Shown piece by piece: positions 13,156 to 19,922 of a stretch of DNA of 19,922 nucleotides. Both the position numbers and the translations under genes were made by a program. A model generated the notes under the pieces. It ran no database searches. It was given only the letters and a program-made list of their open reading frames with translations, and was not told where the DNA came from. The DNA is from JASEHD01 sp964471945 (GTDB lineage Bacteria > Bacteroidota > Ignavibacteria > UBA10030 > SZUA-254), in the NCBI GenBank assembly GCA_964471945.1, contig CAYYIJ010000042.1, positions 1 to 19,922 of the forward strand, in the 5' to 3' direction. How positions within the stretch are numbered: the stretch's first letter is position 1; every line of letters starts with the position of its first letter.

Positions 13156-15000
13156 ATGGCAAAGAAAGACTTAACAAAATTAGACGAGGTAACAATCCGA
13201 TTTGCCGGTGATTCCGGAGATGGAATGCAGCTTACCGGTTCTCAATTCACAACAACAACTGCCATACTCGGTAACGATCTAAGTACACTTCCTGATTATC
13301 CTGCAGAGATTCGCGCTCCCGCAGGGACTGTCTATGGAGTGAGCGGTTTCCAGATTCATTTTGGCTCAAAAGAAATTTCTACACCCGGTGACACATGCGA
13401 TGTTCTTGTTGCAATGAATCCGGCTGCACTTAAAGTCAACCTTAGAAGTTTGAGAGATGGAGGAATCATCATAGCTAACGTGGATGGCTTCAATGAAAAA
13501 AATCTCAAGTTGGCTGGCTATGAAAAAAATCCTTTAGAGGATGCTTCACTTGAAAAATTCCAGCTTCATGCTGTTAATATCACCAAACTTACATCGAACG
13601 CAATACAGGATTTAGGACTTCCAATTAAAATTACGGAGCGAAGCAAGAACTTCTTTGCACTCGGGATGATGTATTGGATGTACTCGCGCCCGATGGAATC
13701 AACTTTAAAATGGATACAAGAGAAATTCAAGAAGACACCCGAAATTGTTGATGCAAATATACGAGTCTTAAAAGCTGGATATGCTTATGGTGAAACAACA
13801 GAAATATTTCATGCACGATACGAGGTCGCTCCTGCAGATTTACAATCAGGCAAGTACAGAAGTATAACTGGAAACGAAGCTACGGCTTGGGGGCTTCTTG
13901 CAGCATCTGTCAAATCTGGTTTAGATTTATTTTTAGGAAGTTACCCAATTACACCAGCGAGTGAAATATTGCATGAATTATCACATCACAAGGATTTCCG
14001 TGTCAAAACTTTTCAAGCAGAAGATGAAATTGCTGGAATTTCATCAGCAATCGGCGCATCTTACGGTGGAGCGATAGGTGTTACAACAACGAGCGGTCCT
14101 GGTATGGCTTTGAAAACTGAAGCTATGGGACTTGCAGTTATGTTAGAACTTCCATTAGTGATCGTTGATGTTCAACGAGGTGGCCCAAGCACTGGCTTAC
14201 CGACGAAAACTGAGCAAGCGGATCTATTCCAAGCTGTTCATGGAAGGAACAGTGAAGCACCAATTCCAGTAATCGCAGCTTGTACCCCGGCAGGATGTTT
14301 CGATTCAGCATACGAAGCTGTTAGAATTGCTACAAAATTCATGACGCCAGTGATTTTATTAACCGATGGTTACATCGCTAATGGTGCCGAGCCATGGTTG
14401 ATTCCAAAAGTTGATACATTGCCTGAGATTTCAGTAAAGTTTAGAACTAACAAAGAGAATTTTCAACCATACATGCGCGATGACAAAACTCTTGCTCGTC
14501 CTTGGGCGATTCCAGGTACTCCCGGGTTAGAACATCGTATCGGCGGTTTAGAAAAAGAACACATTACAGGTAATGTAAGTTACGATGCAGAGAATCACGA
14601 ATTCATGGTCAAGTTGCGTCAACAGAAAGTTGATCGAATAGCTGATGATATTCCATTCGCTAAAGTGGATGGTAACGAAAGAGGAGATTTACTCGTAGTT
14701 GGGTGGGGCGGTACCTTTGGTGCTATTCGAACTGCAGTTGAAGCGAAACGTAAAGAGGGTAAATCCGTCTCTCATCTACATCTTAAGTATATCAATCCAT
14801 TTCAGAAAAACGTCGGTGAGATTCTTAAGAACTTCAAAAATATTCTTGTACCGGAGCTAAATCTTGGTCATCTTGCTCATCTTCTAAAAGCAAAATACTT
14901 AATTCCTGTAGTACAATTAAATAAAGTTCAAGGTTTACCATTCCGAGCAATTGAAATCGAAAATAAGATTGATGAAATATTGAATGGAGAACCACGATGA
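13156..15000 (+). CDS. korA: 2-oxoacid:ferredoxin oxidoreductase alpha subunit (fused gamma-alpha), KorA type
   Basis: With KorB this subunit makes 2-oxoglutarate (or another 2-oxoacid):ferredoxin oxidoreductase, which links acyl-CoA formation to ferredoxin reduction or runs in reverse for carbon fixation. Residues 10 to about 210 are the gamma domain (FAGDSGDGMQLTGSQF, APAGTVYG). The alpha pyrimidine-binding domain begins near 238 with GNEATAWGLLAASVKSG. YPITPASE is at 263-270, TTSGPGMALKTEAMG follows, and VQRGGPSTGLPTKTEQADL comes next. Domain II occupies the C-terminus. The 614-residue fused form is that of the two-subunit KorAB type. The ATG directly follows the ccdA stop, and the 3' end overlaps korB by 4 bases. 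The exact substrate is inferred from overall resemblance. Confidence 0.93.
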   Translation: MAKKDLTKLDEVTIRFAGDSGDGMQLTGSQFTTTTAILGNDLSTLPDYPAEIRAPAGTVYGVSGFQIHFGSKEISTPGDTCDVLVAMNPAALKVNLRSLRDGGIIIANVDGFNEKNLKLAGYEKNPLEDASLEKFQLHAVNITKLTSNAIQDLGLPIKITERSKNFFALGMMYWMYSRPMESTLKWIQEKFKKTPEIVDANIRVLKAGYAYGETTEIFHARYEVAPADLQSGKYRSITGNEATAWGLLAASVKSGLDLFLGSYPITPASEILHELSHHKDFRVKTFQAEDEIAGISSAIGASYGGAIGVTTTSGPGMALKTEAMGLAVMLELPLVIVDVQRGGPSTGLPTKTEQADLFQAVHGRNSEAPIPVIAACTPAGCFDSAYEAVRIATKFMTPVILLTDGYIANGAEPWLIPKVDTLPEISVKFRTNKENFQPYMRDDKTLARPWAIPGTPGLEHRIGGLEKEHITGNVSYDAENHEFMVKLRQQKVDRIADDIPFAKVDGNERGDLLVVGWGGTFGAIRTAVEAKRKEGKSVSHLHLKYINPFQKNVGEILKNFKNILVPELNLGHLAHLLKAKYLIPVVQLNKVQGLPFRAIEIENKIDEILNGEPR

Positions 15001-16049
15001 TAAAGCAGATTGATGACATCTTAAAAAGCTCGCCGAAGATACCGGTTCAAAAATATAGTGCAAAGGACTTTCAATCTGATCAAGATGTTCGATGGTGTCC
15101 GGGTTGCGGTGATTATTCGATACTGGCTCAAGTTCAGCGCGTATTGCCAGAGTTGAACATTCCTAAACATAACATTGTTTTTATATCAGGTATAGGTTGC
15201 TCGAGTAGATTCCCATATTATATGGATACTTATGGATTCCATGGCATTCATGGTCGTGCTGCTGCTATCGCAAGTGGTTTGAAAGTTGCTCGTCCCGATT
15301 TATCGGTCTGGGTAGCAACCGGCGATGGAGATGGCTTAAGCATCGGTGGAAATCATTTCATTCATATCTGCCGACGCAATATTGATGTAAAGGTTCTCTT
15401 ATTCAACAATCAAATTTACGGATTGACAAAGGGACAATATTCGCCGACATCAGAATTCGGCAAGATTACAAAATCAAGTCCACAGGGTGTACCCGACCAT
15501 CCATTTAATCCTTTGTTGTTAGCTCTTGGTGCCGAAGCATCGTTCGTGGCACGTGGGCTCGACCGTGACCCAAAACTTCTACAGCAAGTTATTCGCAGAG
15601 CTGCTGAACATAAAGGAACAGCTTTCATAGAAGTTTACCAGAATTGTAACGTCTTCAACGATGGTGCATTTGATCTCTTTACAGATAAAGAAACAAAGGA
15701 TGAGCATGTCGTATTCCTTGAACATGACAAACCGATGATCTTTGGGAAAGGAAAAGATAAAGGAATCAAGTTAGATGGTTTTACCCCTGTGGTTGTCTCG
15801 CTGAAGGATGGAAAATATTCCGCAAGTGACTTAATTATTCATAATGAAAAAGATACGATGCTGTCATTCATTCTCGCACGAATGTCAAACTTCCAAGATT
15901 TACCAAGACCGGTAGGGGTTGTTTACGCCGTTGAACGACCTCGATACGAAGATGTTGTTACTCAACAGATTATAGATTCAATCCAAAAACAAGGTGAAGG
16001 TGATTTGGAAAAACTGCTAAATCATGGCGAGACCTGGCTGATAAATTAG
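14997..16049 (+). CDS. korB: 2-oxoacid:ferredoxin oxidoreductase beta subunit, KorB type
   Basis: The beta subunit holds thiamine diphosphate and one [4Fe-4S] cluster. Cysteines C34 and C37 (WCPGCGD), C68 (GIGCSSR) and C217 (QNCNVFND) match the four cluster ligands known for the two-subunit enzymes. The thiamine-diphosphate motif starts GDGDGLSIGGNHF at 109 and ends at the NNQIYGLTKGQ segment near 137-147. The 350-residue length is normal for the group, with no ferredoxin domain attached. It overlaps korA by ATGA, indicating coupling. A separate ferredoxin must accept the electrons, and none is encoded in the window. Confidence 0.94.
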   Translation: MIKQIDDILKSSPKIPVQKYSAKDFQSDQDVRWCPGCGDYSILAQVQRVLPELNIPKHNIVFISGIGCSSRFPYYMDTYGFHGIHGRAAAIASGLKVARPDLSVWVATGDGDGLSIGGNHFIHICRRNIDVKVLLFNNQIYGLTKGQYSPTSEFGKITKSSPQGVPDHPFNPLLLALGAEASFVARGLDRDPKLLQQVIRRAAEHKGTAFIEVYQNCNVFNDGAFDLFTDKETKDEHVVFLEHDKPMIFGKGKDKGIKLDGFTPVVVSLKDGKYSASDLIIHNEKDTMLSFILARMSNFQDLPRPVGVVYAVERPRYEDVVTQQIIDSIQKQGEGDLEKLLNHGETWLIN

Positions 16050-16065
16050 AATTTATAATGTAGAT

Positions 16066-16090
16066 CGAACTTAAGTTCGTGATTTTGCTA
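16066..16090 (+). terminator. Weak palindromic terminator candidate after korB
   Basis: CGAACTTAAGTTCG is a perfect 14-base palindrome, 16 bases past the korB stop, followed by TGATTTTGC. The stem is short (five pairs with a TTAA loop) and the T-run is broken, so termination may be weak. Confidence 0.35.
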
Positions 16091-16137
16091 TCCAATATTA
16101 TCTAATTTCCTTAGAAGCTTTTCTCCTCTTTTTTCTT

Positions 16138-16145
16138 TATATTTG
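16138..16145 (+). promoter_or_regulatory. Candidate TAnnTTTG promoter box of the DHH phosphoesterase gene
   Basis: TATATTTG matches the Bacteroidota TAnnTTTG -7 consensus and lies 9 bases before the preferred ATG at 16155. If used, transcription would start almost at the start codon. A matching -33 TTTG element at the expected distance was not found. Confidence 0.35.
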
Positions 16146-16154
16146 TATGTTATT

Positions 16155-17144
16155 ATGATAACTACAATAAATCAAATCAAAACCATCATAGAGCAGCACA
16201 ATAATTTCCTTCTGACCACCCACGTAAATCCAGATGGTGATGCTATCGGGTGCGAGCTTGCACTTGCAAGAGTTCTTCAACAATTAGGTAAGAATGCGAC
16301 AATAATAAATCACAATGTAACGCCCGATAATTATCAATGGATGGATCAAAAGAATAAAATTATCCATTTCATTCCCGAACAGCACCGCGATTATATCTTG
16401 AATGCTGATGTCATTTTTATTTTAGATACCAACCAACCAGATAGGGTGCGGAGTCTTGAACCTTTCGTTAAACAAAGTAAGGCAATAAAAATCGTAATCG
16501 ACCATCATCTTGAGCCGCATCCCTTCGGTGATTTCTATTTGATCGATGATGATGCTACTTCAACAGGTGAAATTATGTATAAACTTTTCACTGAGATGAA
16601 GGATGTGCAGATTGATAAAGAAATAGCAACTGCTTTGTACACTGCAATCATGACAGATACTGGCTCATTCCGCTATCCGCGAACCGATTCGGAAACTCAT
16701 CGGGTTACTGCCCACTTGATCGAGTGCGGAGCTGATCCGACCGAGATTTTTGTAAACGTCTATGAAAACTGGACTTGCGGCAGGATGCGACTTCTCGGCG
16801 AATCACTTGATACGCTTAAAACTGTTCACGACGGCAAAGTAGCGTATATGTTTTGCACACAAAAAATGTTCAACGATACAAAAACAACAGAAGTGGAGAC
16901 GGACAACTTTACCATTTATCCAATGAGTATTCAGGGTGTTATTATTGGAATATTGTTTAATGAATTGCATAACGGTGTGAAGATTAGTTTCCGCTCGAAG
17001 GGAAACATTCCAATAAATGAACTCGCTAAAGAATTCGGAGGAAACGGACATATGAATGCCGCAGGTGCGAGATTGTTCGATATTAAATTGGATGATATTA
17101 TTCCGAAGGTGATTGAGAAAGTTAATAAGTATTTGAGTAAATGA
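16155..17144 (+). CDS. nrnA: DHH-family phosphoesterase, NrnA-like (nanoRNase / pAp phosphatase)
   Basis: NrnA enzymes degrade very short RNAs and the nucleotide pAp. The 329-residue protein has the DHH-domain motifs in order: THVNPDGDAIG at 22-32, ILDTNQPDR, then IDHHLEPH with the DHH motif, and TDTGSFRYPRTDSETH. The C-terminal DHHA1 domain ends with the GGNGHMNAAGA motif. I chose the ATG at 16155. An in-frame TTG at 16143 overlaps the TATATTTG box and is unlikely to be translated. It is followed by a repeat-filled gap. The gene could also be named a generic bifunctional oligoribonuclease/pAp phosphatase; the precise substrate is inferred. Confidence 0.9.
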   Translation: MITTINQIKTIIEQHNNFLLTTHVNPDGDAIGCELALARVLQQLGKNATIINHNVTPDNYQWMDQKNKIIHFIPEQHRDYILNADVIFILDTNQPDRVRSLEPFVKQSKAIKIVIDHHLEPHPFGDFYLIDDDATSTGEIMYKLFTEMKDVQIDKEIATALYTAIMTDTGSFRYPRTDSETHRVTAHLIECGADPTEIFVNVYENWTCGRMRLLGESLDTLKTVHDGKVAYMFCTQKMFNDTKTTEVETDNFTIYPMSIQGVIIGILFNELHNGVKISFRSKGNIPINELAKEFGGNGHMNAAGARLFDIKLDDIIPKVIEKVNKYLSK

Positions 17145-17234
17145 ATATATAAGTAGATGAGAAATGGAATATTATGAGTCAGATGCTTTTATGCCTCATA
17201 TACAAAAATAAGTGGTTGATTAAAAAATCCCAAT

Positions 17235-17345
17235 TTGTCACCCTGAACGCCCGCCTGCCAAAGTCGGCCATGGGGATGGCGGGCAGGAAGTGAAGGGTCT
17301 CAATTCATTGTTATTTGAGATGTTTCGCTTCGCTCAACATGACAA
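17235..17345. repeat. Dispersed GTCAYNCTGA-type intergenic repeat with GC-rich insert
   Basis: The unit starts TTGTCACCCTGAAC and ends GCTCAACATGACAA, imperfect inverted ends with 10 of 14 matches. Inside are a GC-rich cassette bounded by GCCCGCC (17249-17255) and GGCGGGC (17278-17284), and a TCTCAA/TTGAGA dyad. The overall pattern is a palindromic, noncoding repeat that recurs at both ends of the window in diverged form. Confidence 0.7.
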
Positions 17346-17504
17346 TCTGTTCTTATTAGTCAGCCCCATGTTTGTAGAACTGTCAAGAAAAATATTCAAG
17401 CTCCTTTAGGAGCGATATGTTAATGTCATTTAATAATTGGAAGTAAAAGCTATAATCAAGAAGAAAGATACATAATCGAAGAACAAGGAACTAAGACCAG
17501 ATTA

Positions 17505-17532
17505 CTTGAAACTTGAAACCTAAAACATGAAA
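17505..17532. repeat. Short tandem heptad array CTTGAAA type
   Basis: Four successive 7-base units read CTTGAAA, CTTGAAA, CCTAAAA and CATGAAA, ending 20 bases before the pepA start codon. It is a degenerate microsatellite-like run. Confidence 0.5.
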
Positions 17533-17552
17533 CAAAAATAGGATAAAATAAG

Positions 17553-19076
17553 ATGAAACTAACAACTTATAAATCTACACTTATGCAGATGAAAGCAAAC
17601 GCTGTTGCGGTTTTCATCCCAGAAAATAAAAAGCTTTTCCAACAAGAGATTAATAAGCTTAGAAAATTATTTGGGAAAAGAATTGATACTATAGTAGAAC
17701 TGGAAAATTTTAAAGGGAAGAAAGACGAAATCATTTCTATTCTGACAGAGCGAAAACTAAAGACGCCTAGATTATACCTCGCAGGAGTCGGTGAGATAAA
17801 AAATCTTTCGTTAGAACAATGCCGCCGTACAGCTTCATCGGTTGCTAAACATGCACAGAAATCAAAAGTGAAACATCTTGCATTTGGCTTACCGAACATA
17901 AGCGAGGTTAAAGATAAGCTGCTTTCAAATACAAGTGAAGTTGCACATGCTATTGCAGAAGGAGCTTACCTTTCTCTTTACAAGTTCGATAAATATCTAA
18001 CAGAAAAGAAGGATGACAAATTTAAGATACAAGAAATCAGCATCTTTGATTCGGACGAAATAAACATAAAGGGGATTAAAAAAGAGCTTCAAGAAGTAAA
18101 GGTAATTTGCGAGGCAACATATCTCGCGAGAGAATTATCTAACGCACCGAGTAATGAAATTTATCCTGAGTCGTTGGCACAAGCTGCAAAACACTCTGCC
18201 GATAAGTTTGGATACAAAGCAACAATCTGGGATAAAAAGAAAATCGAGAAAGAAGGTTTCGGTGGATTGCTTGCTGTCAATTCTGGAAGTACAAGAGAAC
18301 CTCGATTCATAATTCTTGAATATAACACAAACCATAAAAATCTCGATACAATTGTCTTGATTGGAAAAGGTATCACATTCGATAGTGGAGGAATCTCGAT
18401 TAAACCATCGAGTGGTATGTCGGAGATGAAAATGGATATGGCAGGTGCAGCGGCAGTAATAGGAACAATGGAAGCAGCAACTCGATTGAAATTACCGATT
18501 CATCTTGTTGGATTGATACCAGCAACCGAAAACTTACCAAGCGGCTCTGCAATGAAACCCGGAGACATTATTAAACATTACGGTGGAAAAACTTCTGAAG
18601 TTGACAACACAGACGCAGAAGGACGACTTATACTTGCAGATGTAATCGCTTATGCAGCTAATTATAAACCCAAAGCTGTTATCGACCTCGCGACGCTTAC
18701 AGGTGCATGTGTAGTTGCACTCGGACAACATGCAACAGGTATGTTTGGCAATGATGATGAACTCATGGCAAAAATTAAAACTGCTGGAGAAAAAACATTC
18801 GAGCGTGTTTGGCAATTGCCATTGTTCGATGAATACGAAAAACAAATCAAGAGTGATGTTGCAGATGTTAAAAATGTCGGTGGTAAGTGGGCTGGTGCAA
18901 TCACTGCTGCGTGGTTTTTGAAAAAGTTCATACCAAAAGATAGTAAATTCAAATGGGTTCACCTCGATATCGCAGGCACCGCAATTCTTGAAGAAGCAAA
19001 ACCATATACACCCAAAGGTGGATCGGGTGAAGGAGTAAGATTGCTGATTGAGTTTTTGAAGAATTGGAAGTTGTAA
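17553..19076 (+). CDS. pepA: Leucyl aminopeptidase, M17 family
   Basis: This is a cytosolic dizinc or dimanganese aminopeptidase that removes N-terminal residues from peptides in a hexameric assembly. The 507-residue length is normal. The N-terminal regulatory domain spans about 1-170. The catalytic domain has GKGITFDSGGISIKPS (K272, D277), MKMDMAGAAAV (D295), and the family signature NTDAEGRL at 352-359 (D354, E356, R358). All metal ligands and catalytic residues appear to be present. It stands alone between repeat-rich gaps, with an AGGAT stretch before the ATG. Confidence 0.97.
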   Translation: MKLTTYKSTLMQMKANAVAVFIPENKKLFQQEINKLRKLFGKRIDTIVELENFKGKKDEIISILTERKLKTPRLYLAGVGEIKNLSLEQCRRTASSVAKHAQKSKVKHLAFGLPNISEVKDKLLSNTSEVAHAIAEGAYLSLYKFDKYLTEKKDDKFKIQEISIFDSDEINIKGIKKELQEVKVICEATYLARELSNAPSNEIYPESLAQAAKHSADKFGYKATIWDKKKIEKEGFGGLLAVNSGSTREPRFIILEYNTNHKNLDTIVLIGKGITFDSGGISIKPSSGMSEMKMDMAGAAAVIGTMEAATRLKLPIHLVGLIPATENLPSGSAMKPGDIIKHYGGKTSEVDNTDAEGRLILADVIAYAANYKPKAVIDLATLTGACVVALGQHATGMFGNDDELMAKIKTAGEKTFERVWQLPLFDEYEKQIKSDVADVKNVGGKWAGAITAAWFLKKFIPKDSKFKWVHLDIAGTAILEEAKPYTPKGGSGEGVRLLIEFLKNWKL

Positions 19077-19109
19077 ACCGATTTTGTTTTTTTCTTACGA
19101 CTCTTTGAT

Positions 19110-19116
19110 TATATTT
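19110..19116 (+). promoter_or_regulatory. Candidate -10 box before the DUF433 gene
   Basis: TATATTT lies 35 bases before the start codon at 19152 and follows a T-rich tract. The same string occurs before ruvB, prs and nrnA. No matching upstream element was assigned. Confidence 0.3.
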
Positions 19117-19151
19117 CATCAAAATTACAGTTACAAGATAATATTAGAATT

Positions 19152-19391
19152 ATGAATCATTCACGTATAACGAGAAGTCCTGAAATCATGCTCGGAAAAC
19201 CTGTCATTAGTGGGACAAGAATCCCAGTAGAGTTAATCCTTAGGAAAATTGCTGAAGGTGCAACTACAGCGGATTTATTGGATGGTTACCCGCGTCTAAC
19301 ATCCGAGGACATACAAGACGCCTTAATGTACGCTGCAGACGTTATCGCTATGGAAGAGATTACTTTTAACAGCACGGAAGGATTTCGGTGA
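19152..19391 (+). CDS. DUF433-family antitoxin-like protein, altered C-terminus
   Basis: The 79-residue product is a DUF433 protein, the antitoxin partner of DUF5615 PIN-like toxins. Its diagnostic segments are MLGKPVISGTRIPVELIL (13-30) and YPRLTSEDIQDALMYAADVI (46-65), a helix-turn-helix-type fold. Homology appears to end at about AMEE (66-69). The last ten residues (ITFNSTEGFR) come from reading the toxin gene remnant in another frame, so the natural end of the antitoxin has been lost. It may still fold and bind its own promoter. The gene is isolated between pepA and repeats. Confidence 0.8.
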   Translation: MNHSRITRSPEIMLGKPVISGTRIPVELILRKIAEGATTADLLDGYPRLTSEDIQDALMYAADVIAMEEITFNSTEGFR

Positions 19392-19572
19392 ATTAATCTT
19401 CGCTGGGGCTCAAAAAACAAGCGGTGTTATTTTCATACGCTGGGATGCAAAACATCGTTCACAGCTTCCCGCAGTTGTTGTTAATTTCATCCGTGACAAT
19501 CGAGAACGGCTTATAGGAACCTTTAAAGACGTCATGAAATATTTATTCCAAAAGATAATGAGAGACATCTGA
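19354..19572 (+). pseudogene. C-terminal remnant of a DUF5615 PIN-like toxin
   Basis: In the frame shifted by one base from the DUF433 gene, the sequence reads KRLLLTARKDFGELIF and continues through SGVIFIRWDAKHRSQLPAVV to a TGA at 19570-19572, 72 codons in all. RLLLTxxKDFGELIF followed by GVIxxR is the pattern of the middle and C-terminal half of DUF5615 toxins. In intact homologues an N-terminal stretch of roughly 40-50 residues, with an LADE-type acidic motif, comes first. It is missing, and there is no start codon of its own. I read this as a toxin inactivated by a deletion that joined the end of the antitoxin gene to the middle of the toxin gene. Confidence 0.75.
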
Positions 19573-19922
19573 AAAATGAAGTAATAGTCATGGTGAGCTT
19601 GTCGAACCATGACATTCCTGCTCAAATTCACGCTTCCACAAGGGGCTGACTAAAAAGTCAAGAGTCATGCTGAATTTATTTCAGCATCTATGCAAAGCGC
19701 GTAATTTTGCATGGTTTAGATTCCGAAACACCTGCCCGCAGCAGGCGGGAGTTCGGAAAGACTCCTTTCCTTACTTTTTGGTCAACCCCAAGCTCAGCGT
19801 GACCTTTTTTGTTATTTATAACAATTTTTCAGGTGTCTCAATGAGTAAAAATGGGCTCATTTTGACATTTCCGGGACTGCAATACTCTAAGAAGCCCTAC
19901 CCTACATACCCAAAAGCGGATC
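19573..19922. repeat. Gene-free right edge made of dispersed inverted repeats
   Basis: No gene is visible. GTCATGGT/ACCATGAC (19587-19613) is a perfect 8-pair inverted repeat. It is followed by GGGGCTGACTA (19642-19652, also found inverted near 17362). ATGCTGAA/TTCAGCAT (19667-19687) is another perfect stem. A CCTGCCCGCAGCAGGCGGG patch begins at about 19732, and a stretch ending CTCAGCGTGACC lies at about 19792-19803. AATGAG/CTCATT (about 19840-19861) is a further small dyad. The mixture matches the repeats at 1-192 and 17235-17412. The last 60 bases are AT/GC-balanced unique sequence that I cannot assign. Confidence 0.6.

Larger units (their letters stand above)
17145..17552. other. Gene-free region of dispersed repeats upstream of pepA
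   Basis: These 408 bases contain no gene. From left to right they hold a GTCAC...TGACA repeat unit (17235-17345), a TAGTCAGCCCC segment (17357-17367) that recurs in inverted orientation at 19642-19652, a GCTCCTTTAGGAGC hairpin (about 17399-17412), and four degenerate heptads of CTTGAAA type (17505-17532). The promoter of pepA should lie near the right end, but I could not identify it with confidence. Confidence 0.65.

Noticed and set aside
16143..16154. TTG start giving a 333-residue NrnA
   Set aside because: The TTG overlaps the TATATTTG promoter-like box. The ATG at 16155 directly precedes the conserved N-terminus of the family.
17235..17345. CRISPR-like or phage attachment interpretation of the repeat clusters
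   Set aside because: The copies are single, diverged and palindromic with no regular spacing, no cas genes, no tRNA and no integrase nearby.
18534..18962. 142-codon minus-strand open frame inside pepA
   Set aside because: It is antisense to the catalytic domain of pepA, is Cys/Phe-rich and resembles no family I know.

Overview
The window is AT-rich bacterial chromosome that reads like a member of the Bacteroidota/Ignavibacteriota/Chlorobiota side of the tree. The reasons are a ferredoxin-linked two-subunit 2-oxoacid oxidoreductase (KorAB), the ribosomal block prs-rplY-pth-rpsF-ssb-rpsR-rplI, TATATTT-type promoter boxes close to start codons, and dispersed GTCATGCTGA-type intergenic repeats. 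This placement is inferred from gene content and was not checked by any search. I saw no rRNA, tRNA, CRISPR array or complete insertion sequence.

Left part (341-4033, minus strand). A low-molecular-weight-phosphatase-type arsenate reductase (arsC) ends in its own terminator. It is followed by ruvB, a PPC/DUF296 protein and a CoA-acylating aldehyde dehydrogenase, packed as one unit that ends in a hairpin at 300-326. The aldehyde dehydrogenase carries a long linker and a C-terminal amphipathic helix that looks like a bacterial-microcompartment encapsulation peptide, although no shell gene is present here.

Metal-uptake region (4434-7759, plus strand). A small HxH/CxxC membrane protein, an outer-membrane beta-barrel, a ZnuA-type solute-binding protein and a ZnuB-type permease form a probable zinc or manganese uptake operon. 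No ATPase gene is present. Several inverted repeats upstream are candidate operators.

Core region (8288-17144, plus strand). The genes are prs, rplY, pth, rpsF, ssb, rpsR and rplI, with a strong terminator after rplI. They are followed by ccdA-korA-korB, which are immediately adjacent or overlapping, and then an NrnA-type DHH phosphoesterase. A hairpin leader in front of rpsF is a candidate S6:S18 autoregulatory site. The single-strand binding protein lacks the usual acidic DDIPF tip.

Right part (17145-19922). A repeat-filled gap precedes the leucyl aminopeptidase gene pepA. After it comes a DUF433 antitoxin gene whose 3' end overlaps the C-terminal half of a DUF5615-like toxin, so the toxin-antitoxin module has been broken by an internal deletion. 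The final 350 bases are dispersed repeats. The clearest unusual features are the aldehyde dehydrogenase tail, the ATPase-less metal operon, the decayed toxin-antitoxin pair and the atypical SSB.
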